A stretch of 64,000 nt of DNA from Tubulanus polymorphus (Eukaryota > Nemertea > Palaeonemertea > Tubulaniformes > Tubulanidae). The position numbers were made by a program, and so were the translations under genes. The notes under the pieces are model-generated. The model was not told where the DNA came from, did not search any database, and worked only from the letters and a program-made list of their open reading frames with translations. This document shows, piece after piece, positions 50,764 through 59,716 of this stretch (position 1 is the first letter of the stretch; every line of letters starts with the position of its first letter). The DNA lies in NCBI RefSeq assembly GCF_964204645.1, contig NC_134031.1:13370501-13434500 (forward strand). The letters run 5' to 3'.

Positions 50764-51230
50764 TTATCGGCAAGTGGACAAGTCACTTTCCTCAGAATCT
50801 GCCATATTCTTCCCGGTGATTACCGCCACGTTCGCGATTGCGCGTATGGGAGTCTTCAGATTCCTACCCAGATGGCCGAGCTGGTTTTTCATCTCGGCGG
50901 TGATAACAAAGTTTTCAGTCAACTCCTTGTTTGCGTCTACGTTAGGTCTGAACCACTTGCAGAGCTTGGAATAACCGTAGAGTATGCTGTTGATCAGACT
51001 GTCGGAAACCGCGGCGGAATAACGGTTTTCGTACTCCGTCCACACCCGTTCGAGCGCTTTCGAGTTCATCTTCTTGAGTTGACCTTCGGATTTCTTGATA
51101 CCTATTTTTGCGAGCAACCCGGTCTGAGAAAGCCCAACAAGTAGCTGCCTGCGCCCTCCGACTCGTCGTCTTCGGGTGATTCTACATCCAACCCAATGTC
51201 ACTCAGTAATTCGTCGTAGACTTCGTCCAT
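50764..51230 (-). pseudogene. YSKLC-family protein, copy B, one shift
   Basis: ATG 51230 in ACATATAGCGAACATGG opens an acidic N-terminus (DEVYDELLSDIGLDVE, like the TLDDLGI region of A copies), shifts near 51125, then KALERVWTEYENRYSAAVSD, LINSILYGYSKLCKWFRPN and ENFVITAEMKNQLGHLGR. Both position of YSKLC and spacing to the following (V/A)ITAEM versus LVMTEL agree with A. Confidence 0.65.
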
Positions 51231-51374
51231 GTTCGCTATATGTTAGTCGTCCAAAATTTAGAATACCCCGTAGGCGAATGGATACTCGAGGCGCATGACG
51301 AGACGTTCGCGTTAGGTACAACAGTAATCGTAGCGTCTGGTGTGCATTTTCTCAAGAAGTAGGTATAGGGAAAG

Positions 51375-52412
51375 ATGGAAGAGGTTTGGACGAAACACGG
51401 CTACCCGTCGGCCCTGAAACTGTACAGAATTATGAAAAAGCGTGATCCCGGTGTTACCTTCGTAGAAGTTGACAAGTTCGTATCGGCGAAGAAGACTTAT
51501 CAGCTACATAAAAAGATGCGCAGAGAAATTCAAGGACATATCGTAGCCTACTGCGAGAACTGCATTTGGTTCGCGGACCTACTGGATATGTCGAACTACG
51601 GTCGACGAAACAAGGGATACAAGTGGATTCTACTTTGCGTTGACGTATTCACTCGAAAGGCCTACGCGCAGCCGTTGAAAAAGAAGACCAAGGAAGCCGT
51701 CAAAGAGGGATTCGAGGCAATCATGGAAGGTCTCGGCGAGGAGAAAGTGACTCTGTTAGTCACCGATTCCGGATCGGAGTTTCTAAACAAACCGATGCAA
51801 GAACTGTTTAGGACGCTGGGAATTGAACACAGGACTGTTGAAGTTGGCGACCACAAAGCGCTTGGCATCATCGACAGGCTGTCTAGGACGATAAAGGAGA
51901 TCATTTTCAAGGATTTCACCGAAAGAGAAACCGTCGTGTGGTACGATCGTTTGCAAGATTACGTAGATGGCTACAACGCTACACCTCACTGGGGTATTTC
52001 AGATATGACTCCCGAAGAGGCCGGAGAATCCCGAAATGAAGAAAGGTTACTGTTCGAAAATATCGGAAAATCCGAACCCCCTGAGAGCCCGTTCAAGCCA
52101 GGCGACAGCGTAAGGAAAAAGCTGAAAAGACCCGTGTTCAAAAAGGGTTACAAACAGATATGGGGCCAAACAGTGCACTCCCTCGCGTCTGTGGAAGGCT
52201 TAAATGGGGTCCTCGATAATGGAGAATCAGTTAGGTTGGACGATCTGCAACTAGTGATACCTCCAGCTGAAGAGAAGACGACGGTAGACGCTGTGTTCGT
52301 AGCCGACAAAGAGCACAAGATAGAGCAGACTATCAAGCACAAGGAGGGTTTGTCACCCGAAGCGTTAATGCCCTCGAATAGCAGGTACAGCCTGCGATCT
52401 AAAGCTCGTTGA
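51375..52412 (+). CDS. Polinton-type integrase, copy B (intact, Asp in place of Glu)
   Basis: 345 codons, ATG in GGTATAGGGAAAGATGG. First Asp in WFADLLDMSNYGRRNKGYKW, VDVFTRKAYAQPL, second Asp in LLVTDSGSEFL, third position LGIIDRLSRTIKE where A1 and A2 have IIERFN: Asp instead of Glu. SH3-like PFKPGDSVRKKLKRPVFKKGY follows; the tail (SRYSLRSKAR) is basic and no chromodomain is obvious, unlike the A copies. The 3' end overlaps the polymerase 3' end by 14 bases, tail to tail. Confidence 0.8.
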   Translation: MEEVWTKHGYPSALKLYRIMKKRDPGVTFVEVDKFVSAKKTYQLHKKMRREIQGHIVAYCENCIWFADLLDMSNYGRRNKGYKWILLCVDVFTRKAYAQPLKKKTKEAVKEGFEAIMEGLGEEKVTLLVTDSGSEFLNKPMQELFRTLGIEHRTVEVGDHKALGIIDRLSRTIKEIIFKDFTERETVVWYDRLQDYVDGYNATPHWGISDMTPEEAGESRNEERLLFENIGKSEPPESPFKPGDSVRKKLKRPVFKKGYKQIWGQTVHSLASVEGLNGVLDNGESVRLDDLQLVIPPAEEKTTVDAVFVADKEHKIEQTIKHKEGLSPEALMPSNSRYSLRSKAR

Positions 52413-55400
52413 GCAATTCCTCGACGTACTCGTCCAACGGAGTCCTGGCATTTTTGTGGCCATAAGCGAGCGTAGCGATACCATCGTCGGCGATCCACCT
52501 CTTACTGTCGAAGGGACTGAGACTCTGCTTTGTCATACGCAGGCCGTACATTTTGTGACCCTCGCTTCTCAGCATATTCATTCTGTGCTGGAAGACCTTC
52601 TTTTGGAACAGACATTCCTTGTATTGCTGGTGGCGGATCTGTTTCTTCACCACGTTCTTTTTCACACCCTTGTCCTTCTTGATGTTAGTCTGATCGGCTA
52701 TTAAGATGCTGTACATCTTCGGTCTGAGCCCGACGTACTCCTGGATGGGTGTACCCGCGCACTCGTCTTTCATCTTACAGAGAACCTTCTTGTTGACGTT
52801 GCTATGCAGCGGGTGATTTCCCGGGTAATCGCTAGTATCGTAAAGGTCGTTGTTCGAATCCATGTCTTCGTAGATGTCTTCCGTCTCAATCTCTAGCAGG
52901 AGACTGTCGGTGTCAGTGTACAGCAATCGAGTACGATCGCCGTATACCTGTTTCATGTGGTTATAGTAGAAGTCGTACATCAGCAGCTTGCTGAGATCGA
53001 GCACGGACATCCCTACGTAAACGGGCCTATTCAGGTACAGATTAGTCTTGTACATGTGCATCGCGGCAAGATCGTCGTCAAACACCTTGGACCTGGCGAA
53101 GTTCGGCTTGGCTATCAACTTCCTCAACCTGTCTTACTCGTTTGATCTGACAAGCTTCACGTCTACCCTGCGTCTAAGATTTCCCATGGTCTTGCCGAAT
53201 ACGGAGTTATTCATCAGCTTGTACAGGTCCTTCTCGAAGTCGCTGGTTGCTAGCTTTCTTAGTTTTGTGTTCAGTCTTATATACGGCTCCATCCACGGCG
53301 ATTGGTCGAATTCGAAGCCGCGATGAATCTTTGTGAGCTTCAGTCCTAGCTCCAGGTACAACTTAAGGTCCCTGTAATGAACGACGTATCTCTCCTTGTT
53401 GCGGAGATTAGGCACCAGTTTTTCCGTTTCGGTCGAACCCCCCAGTCTTCCTAACAGATCTTGCTGGTACTGCGACATCCAAGCTTCTTGAACCTTAAGC
53501 CTTTCCGGTGCCAGTGGGTACTCGTTGTGCGAGTCGTGCAGCCCCCTGGGGTATTCCAAGTCTACCTCTAGAATGTAACCTTTCTCTGCGTCATCTGGAT
53601 GTCCCGATACATTGAGTTCTTGCGGCCTTTCAACCCACTCGAATCCGCCCGTTGGCAGGTGTTGCGACATAGCCCAGCCATATAAGTTATTCGCGTCAAG
53701 GTACATTATGTGTGTCGTCGGCTTCTTTGGATCGTGACCGGGAACCAAAGGATTGTTGGCCCTGCAGTGGCGTTTGCTGACCATGGAAATGCCACCTCGC
53801 AGACCCTTTTCGATGAATAAGAACTGGTCGTAGTCCATTAAGAGCTCTAGTTTAACCTCTGTTTTCTTAAGTAGAGCGTCCAGCTAAGACCCGGGCTGGT
53901 GTAATACTGTGCGGGATCTAGGCCGTACTGCTTCACGCAAGTGGACCTGAAATTCTCGAATACATCGGCGAGAAGAACCGTATCGGTCCTCAGATAGAGG
54001 TCGTGGTAGTCACCCATAGTACGGCACTGAAACGTGGCCCATAACTTTTGCGCGTGGGCATAGTCTTGATCGCTGATTCCCGCCTCTGATAGCTTGCTGT
54101 AGAAGGCTCCTTTTGACGGAAGCTGGGTATCCTGGAATTTCTCCCAACTGTCCATGTACTCGTATGGGTATACGCCCTTTCTCAGTAACAGTATAGACAA
54201 TTCAATGTTTTGGTTTTATCGCCCACGACAATTCATTACTAGTTTTTCGGGTGCAGGTTCGGCCGCAGCTGTCAGCGTAAAGCTCCCCTTAGCGGCTGAC
54301 GCAACCAGTCTGTCAAATGGGGCCAGCAAGAACTGCACAGAATCGATGAACCGCAAATTACCGAGACTGAATGAGATGTACTTCTCCATGTTATTCGGGA
54401 TGCACGTTATCTTTCCTTCAGTCCGACCGATTGCCTGCATGATGAGATGAGAGTCGTAACCGCGGAGGTTGTGAAACACGACCGGCATAGGCGTGTATTT
54501 CGCGGACAGTCGCAACTTGAGGTTGCACTCGTTGTGGGCTGGGCCCCGGTAGTCACCCGTTATGTGATCGCGATCACTGACCCGATCCTCATAGAGTGGT
54601 TTGTCACATACGTAGCAATTTTCCGCTTCCTCGAATGACGTTTGCTCCTCCCGAGTAGTTACCATAGGCGCGGGATGGGCGAGCACGCCCTTGATTTTCT
54701 CCTTTTCCCCTTGGAGGTGCTGAAGGAATACCGCCGCAGCGTCTTGGCCTCTATAAAGGACGGGTGGTTCGTGTTTACCGTCGCTTCTCACTACCACGTA
54801 CGAGAACCCGCACGCCTCGTGAAGTTGAGTCTTTTCGCTACCTTTCTGGTTCGGGTTCCTTCCGGGGCCCTCGAATTTGGTTGTAATGGCTTCGAAGTCG
54901 GCATAGATGACGAACGGAATCTTGAGCTGCTTGTGATGATTGGTGAACCGCAGCACTTTGTCCTCCTCCGAGGGCATACTGGTACGCCTCGGACGTCCGT
55001 TGACTCCTCGACAATCTGACCTGTGCCTCTCCAGGAGATCTTCTCTGGTGAAACAATGAAGGCACCGCTCGCAGAAGTGTTTCTTCCCTTCAAACTTACT
55101 CTGGGTGAACAACAGGCGATTGAGGTCTTTGATCCATGTGTAATGCTGTTTCTCACCGCTCTCTACGAGTAGCAAGTTAATTCTAGGAATGGGGGCCGGG
55201 CCATCGCTGATATGCAGTGGGTACACGCCTTTGTCATACCCGAACACGTTGATTGCCAGTCCGTTTTGTCGTTCGACTATAGGAATCTGACTCAATGGTG
55301 TTGGTTAATCAATGCCTGTAAAGTCAAGCTGGTCCCAGTGATTCGCATACTTCGATGGCCTCTGGGGGTCTCTCTCTACGGGGTATTTCGAGGCCAGTAT

Positions 55401-56089
55401 TGACCACTTAAGGCAGTGATCATCTCTATTTTTGACATTTACGACGGCGTGTCTTCTCTTGACTGCGACGGGGAGGTCGATATAAGAACTGCCTCTCAAC
55501 GGTTGATATCTGGCGATATTCAGGAATAGTTCGACTACCCTCTCTACAGCCCATCCGGAACCTTCTCTCATATAATTCTCAATACTTTGTAAAACCCTAG
55601 CTTCAGCTTTACTCAACTCCTCATTTATGTTAGCCGCCTTCGATAGAACGTATTGCTTCGACCAGAAGGGCGGCTCGACGTACGCATAGGTGCCGTCGTT
55701 CTTCTCCTCAACGAAACAAACAGAGCAATGGAGAATTTTACACCCTTAAGGTCAATGATCTCCTCGACTAACTTCTCCCTTACATTGTTCCGCTGAATAT
55801 CGACGGATCAGTCACATCGGTGGCTGGTCTCAAAACCAAGGCCCTCAGATAATTTTGGATAGCAAACGGGGCCCTATGAAACTGGCTCCGGTAGAATCTC
55901 ATCCCAAATCGGATCATCGTCCGGTATAATGTTTTCTACCTTGTACTTGGGTTTTCTGGGGGCGGGTTTTGGCTTTCTCGGAGCAGGCGTCGGTGTGCGG
56001 GTCAACTGGTTGATGGCATCGGCATATGTTGCGACAGTAATCTGCCCGTCTCGAAGTAAATCGGTCAGACTTTTTATCGCGCTGTCCAT
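52399..56089 (-). pseudogene. Protein-primed family B DNA polymerase, copy B (broken)
   Basis: ATG 56089 preceded by CATAGCG. N-terminal part has IKSLTDLLRDGQITVATYAD and a proline-rich stretch. A large middle frame (55295-54216) holds a Cys/His finger CERCLHCFTREDLLERH, exonuclease motifs YADFEAI and FHNLRGYDSH; 54200-53847 holds TDTVLLADVFENF; 53838-53134 motif A LDANNLYGWAMSQ and motif B KLMNNSVFGKT; 53127-52399 motif C LYTDTDSLLLEI and CAGTPIQEYVGLRPKMYS. Breaks near 55870, 55740, 55300, 54205, 53842 and 53130. All catalytic motifs remain, so decay is recent or partly sequencing error. Confidence 0.85.
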
Positions 56090-56177
56090 TTTGCTTTCGC
56101 TATGAGAAATGTGAGAAATGTATGTCTCTAAATGGAAATTTTTGGGGGGCCCCTCGTCAGAAGTCGGCACACGCCGA

Positions 56178-56733
56178 GTGTTGGCCGGGCCTGGCCATGT
56201 CCAAGGGACATGACTCTGGCTGATAGCGTCAGCTTAGAGGTGAAATCCAGGTCAGAGCGTTTCACATACTTGTATATACTGTAAATATCTATGTAAATAA
56301 CACTTTGTTGTAGGTGCATTATAGCGGTTGGTTTATAGGGGCCGGAGGGGGTTTGCCGGCCCCTTGGCGTGTTTTCCATGGTCCACAGGGGTTGTCTTCT
56401 TAGGGTATTTAGGAGGAGAAAAAGCTTTGAGGGGGTACACGGTATATTGGGGTAAGGATGGGCTGCGCCAGAACCGGGGTCGGGCTGCGCCAGAACCGCG
56501 GTCCACAGGGGTTGTCTTCTTAGGGTATTTAGGTGGAGATAAAGCTTTGAGAGGGTACACGGTATACCGGGGTAAGGATAGGCTGCGCCAGAACCGCGGT
56601 TCACAGGGGTTGTCTTCTTAGGGTATTTAGGTGGAGATAAAGCTTTGAGAGGGTACACGGTATACCGGGGTAAGGATGGGCTGCGCCAGAACCGGGGTCG
56701 GGCTGCACCAGAACCGCTATTTTGTATACTACT
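56178..56733 (-). repeat. Right terminal inverted repeat of B
   Basis: Inverse of 44160-44835 minus an internal 95-base segment; holds three diverged 120-base units, one with GGTATATTGGGG in place of GGTATACCGGGG. Confidence 0.85.
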
Positions 56734-56739
56734 GATGGA

Positions 56740-57125
56740 GTTAAGAAAAAGGTTAGATCTGAAAAACAAATTAAATGGGCAAGAGAATTAGGTAAAAGAT
56801 CTTCAGAATTAAAAAAGCTAAGAAAAAGAAATTAACTGATATAAATGAATCACAGAAATTATCTGATATTGATTCAAATAATAATCCATCTGATTCTTCT
56901 AATAGTGGAAGAAATAATTACTTATATATTACAATTGGGTTAATCACAATTATTATATTATCCGGTGTAATATATAAATCAAAATTCAAATCTGATGATA
57001 AAGATGATTCCAATGATAATCGGAAACTTAATTATCCGTGTACAGACAATAAACCTATTATACCAGAAAATAAGTCAAATCATAAAGCCATTGAAACTAA
57101 ATCTAAATTATTATTAATGGATTAA
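56740..57125 (+). pseudogene. Small membrane protein gene of A3, main part
   Basis: Continues the gene begun at 44148 after removing B and one GATGGA. WARELGKRSSELKK, then a one-base loss in the A run near 56806 shifts the frame relative to A1/A2; hydrophobic YLYITIGLITIIILSGVIY; polar tail ending near TAA 57123-57125, 6 bases before the integrase ATG. Confidence 0.65.
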
Positions 57126-57131
57126 AATAAG

Positions 57132-58223
57132 ATGAAAAAAGAACAATATTTAAGAGATTTATATTATAACCCAGAAAGTGAAGTATCATATTCTAACGTT
57201 TCAGAATTATGGAACAAAATAAAATCTGATAATGAAAATGGTGATATAAAATATAGTGAACTAAGATTATGGTTACAAAATCAACCAACATATCAAATCC
57301 ATAAGAAAATGGATAAAACTTATTTAACAAGAAAAGTTATGGTTTCATATATCGATCAACAATGGCAAGCTGATTTAATTGACATGAAGAACTTAGAGGA
57401 ATACAACAAAGGATATTTCTGGATATTAAATGTTATAGACATATTCAGTAGATACGCATGGTCAATTCCAATCAAAAATAAAACTGGTATAGAAGTGACA
57501 AATGCTTTTAAATCAATATTTAAAGAAGCTATTCCAGATAACATACAATTTGATGAAGGTAAAGAATTTTATAACAAACATTTCAAAAAACTATTATCTG
57601 ATAACGATGTAGAATATTTTTCAACACACTCAGATAAAAAAGCATCTATTATACAAAGATTTAATAAAACATTGAAAACTAGAATGTGGAAATATTTTAC
57701 TGCTAATGAAACATATAAATATATCGATGTGTTAGATGATTTAGTGAAAGGTTATAATAATTCTAAACATAGTTCTATAAATATGAAACCTATACAAGCT
57801 AGAAAAGAAGATAATTCAGAAATGATATGGAATAATTTATACGGAGCGTTTGTTACACATGATTTCGGAGAACCTAAATTTAAAATTGGACAACACGTTA
57901 GAATATCTAAATATAGAAAAACCTTTTATAAAGGTTATACCCCTAATTTTACAGAAGAAATATTCAAGATTAAAAAGATAATATTAACTAAACCTTTTGT
58001 TTATAAACTAGAAGATCTAAAAGATGAAGAAATATTAGGTTATTTCTATGAACAAGAATTATCACTTGTACCAAATCCAGATGAAATAGAATACAAAATA
58101 GAAAAAGTATTGAAAACAAAAACTCTTAAAGGAAAAAAGTATTCTTTGGTGAAATATAAAGGATATGATGATAAATTTAATGAATGGATTTTATCTAGTA
58201 AAATTAAAAGAATAAATGAATAA
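57132..58223 (+). CDS. Polinton-type integrase, copy A3 (full-length, catalytic Glu to Gln)
   Basis: Intact, 363 codons. First Asp QADLIDMKNLEEYNKGYF, NVIDIFSRYAWSIPI, second Asp NIQFDEGKEFYNKHF, third position ASIIQRFNKTLKTRMW: CAA (Gln) at 57652-57654 where A2 has GAA (Glu). So the triad is broken by one base in an otherwise perfect frame. SH3-like EPKFKIGQHVRISKYRKT and chromodomain YKIEKVLKTKTLKGKKYSL, YKGYDDKFNEWI. Stop overlaps the ATPase start by 8 bases. Confidence 0.85.
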   Translation: MKKEQYLRDLYYNPESEVSYSNVSELWNKIKSDNENGDIKYSELRLWLQNQPTYQIHKKMDKTYLTRKVMVSYIDQQWQADLIDMKNLEEYNKGYFWILNVIDIFSRYAWSIPIKNKTGIEVTNAFKSIFKEAIPDNIQFDEGKEFYNKHFKKLLSDNDVEYFSTHSDKKASIIQRFNKTLKTRMWKYFTANETYKYIDVLDDLVKGYNNSKHSSINMKPIQARKEDNSEMIWNNLYGAFVTHDFGEPKFKIGQHVRISKYRKTFYKGYTPNFTEEIFKIKKIILTKPFVYKLEDLKDEEILGYFYEQELSLVPNPDEIEYKIEKVLKTKTLKGKKYSLVKYKGYDDKFNEWILSSKIKRINE

Positions 58224-58513
58224 AGATTTATTTATATTTGAATCGCATAATATGTTAGTTACTGGGGTAACAAACTGTGGTAAAACACATTTCATATTAG
58301 ATTTGTTAGAATCTATTTATAAGAATCATTTTGATAATATAATATTATTCTGTCCTACTTATGAAATGAATAAAACATATTATAGAGATATAGTTAAAAT
58401 AAAAAAGTTTATTATATTAGATCCTAAAACAGTAAAAGAAAATTTAGATAATTGTATTAAAATAGCAATTGATACTTATAAAGGATCAAATACATTATTC
58501 ATTATAGATGATT
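58216..58513 (+). pseudogene. A32-like packaging ATPase, copy A3, truncated after Walker B
   Basis: Starts MNKDLFIFESHN; Walker A GVTNCGKTHFILDLLE; Walker B TLFIIDDC, directly after which the sequence changes at 58513-58516 to capsid-gene DNA on the other strand. The apparent frame to 58587 is therefore chimeric. Confidence 0.8.
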
Positions 58514-58725
58514 GTTATTTCAGGATTATAATAATTATCAACATTTATTGCGCCATTAGTATATGTTGCAATGGTAAAAAATATTAATATACCTTTAATA
58601 GATCTTCTTGGGAAGTTAATATTCTCATTAATTATTTCATCATTTGCATTAATAGTTACAGTTTTAAATTTATCAATATAATCGTATAATAATGAAAATC
58701 CTTGATTGTATTTAGTTTGAATTAT
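58514..58725 (-). pseudogene. Capsid protein fragment, copy A3
   Basis: Minus-strand frame with YNQGFSLLYDYIDKFKTVTI, NFPRRSIKGILIFFTIAT and VDNYYNPEIT, matching about 22880-23090 of A2. Orientation opposite to the ATPase is the normal tail-to-tail layout of A2, so the join is a deletion removing the ATPase end, zinc-finger gene and capsid C-terminus. Cut on the other side by the MULE at 58726. Confidence 0.8.
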
Positions 58726-59110
58726 GGGACGATAGAAAATGCACGACATGAAAATGACTGTAACGGAATATACCTACAATGAAAGCATGGGAATAATCCA
58801 CTATTAGAAAATACTAGAAATGGCACAACCTGAAACAACCCAAGAAATACCCCTTACTGGAAAATACAGGAAATTGAAAATGTAGGAATATTCCAGTTCC
58901 TGCAAAGTGTGATGCATGTTTTTCCGGCATTTTCCAGTTCTTGTACTTTCCAGTTCTTGTTCATTATTGATGTGCACATTCTTGTATTTTCATGTCATGC
59001 TTTTTCTAGTTCTTGTATTTTCATGTTGTTCATTTTCAGCATCCTACTGTCTATCGCTGAATGTGCACAACATGAAAATACAAGAATCCATTAATGATCT
59101 TTATATAGAA
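58726..59110 (+). repeat. Left terminal inverted repeat of the MULE
   Basis: From ACTGTAACGGAATATACC (58757) to ATGATCTTTATATAGAA the sequence equals the inverse of 63574-64000 except for an extra block of about 70 bases on the right. It contains internal repeats of CTTGTATTTTCATGT in both directions, so each arm can itself fold. Confidence 0.85.
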
Positions 59111-59554
59111 ATTTCGGGATTTCATCCAGTTTTCAATAAATAATTAATGACAAATGGCCTATAAACATTTGCAAAAGCAAAGATCATCCACGAAATTATT
59201 TTCTTTCTAATGTTGATAATTCATCAGTTCATCATTATAATGTCTATTTAGATTATTAGTACCAAATGTAAGCGAAGCTGAAAATTTGATATAGATATTC
59301 CATGTATTGGCATTGTATATACAATTTTACAGGTTTAGTGTAGTGTTATTAGGGGAAGAATTATTAGCATCTAATTTAACGATGAATTGGGGGAAAAATT
59401 GACGTATAAATTACATTCACCGTACCCCTAGGAAGACAACAATGTTAGTTTGTCTTCTACTCATAATTAGTTTAGGGGATGCTAATTAAAATATGCCTAT
59501 ATATCGGGTGCTGCATGTCAAATTTCTCATATTGCTTCCTGACGATCTGTGAAT
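59111..59554. promoter_or_regulatory. Leader region of the MULE transposase gene
   Basis: No ORF in 440 bases between the left repeat and the first exon. A promoter is expected here, but I see no definite element. Confidence 0.3.
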
Positions 59555-59716
59555 ATGGAATATACAGTAATTCAAAAAGGACGAGGACTCTGGTATATAT
59601 GCGGAGAGTTTTTGTATAAAAAAACGAGAACCCATCACGACACAACATACCTTTCCTGCGTTGAAGAGTTTTGTCCAGGGACAGCAAAGATTTCCGAAAA
59701 TAGACGCCAAATCATT
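59555..59716 (+). CDS. MULE transposase exon 1, FLYWCH-type zinc finger
   Basis: ATG 59555. IQKGRGLWYICGEFLYKK, then THHDTTYLSCVEEFCPGTAK: the F-x-Y, C-x4-C spacing of FLYWCH/WRKY-GCM1 fingers that bind the transposon ends (Trp of the YW-C motif is Leu here). The exon ends at ATT before a perfect donor GTAAGTATG at 59717. The H-x2-H half of the finger is in exon 2, so the intron splits the zinc finger. Phase 0. Confidence 0.6.

Larger units (their letters stand above)
44160..56733. mobile_element. GC-rich Polinton-type element B nested in A3
   Basis: Ends AGTAGTATACAAAATAGCGG at 44160 and the exact inverse CGCTATTTTGTATACTACT at 56733, flanked by GATGGA at 44154-44159 and 56734-56739, a 6-base duplication as known for Polintons. 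12,574 bases, about 50 percent GC against roughly 25 percent around it. Genes: RT-RNase H (+), VLGVLG, fibre-like, penton-like, coiled-coil, VGY, small membrane, YSKLC (all -), integrase (+), polymerase B (-). No capsid, ATPase, OB-fold or HNH gene is visible. Confidence 0.92.
39990..58725. mobile_element. Polinton-type element A3, interrupted and truncated
   Basis: AT-rich element, reversed relative to A2. Left palindrome and repeat, short conserved frame, HNH, YSKLC, small membrane gene (split by element B), integrase, truncated ATPase and a minus-strand capsid fragment. It ends where the MULE starts at 58726. Without element B (12,574 bases plus 6-base duplication) the remaining A3 is about 6.2 kb. 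Confidence 0.8.

Noticed and set aside
51662-55403. ORFs antisense to integrase and polymerase of B (for example 51662-51919, 53048-53326, 54642-55019)
   Set aside because: Shadows of GC-rich coding frames; no family signal and no TATAG box.
58514-58725. Inversion of the capsid gene in A3
   Set aside because: Capsid and ATPase are tail to tail in A2 as well, so antisense orientation is normal and the join is a deletion.
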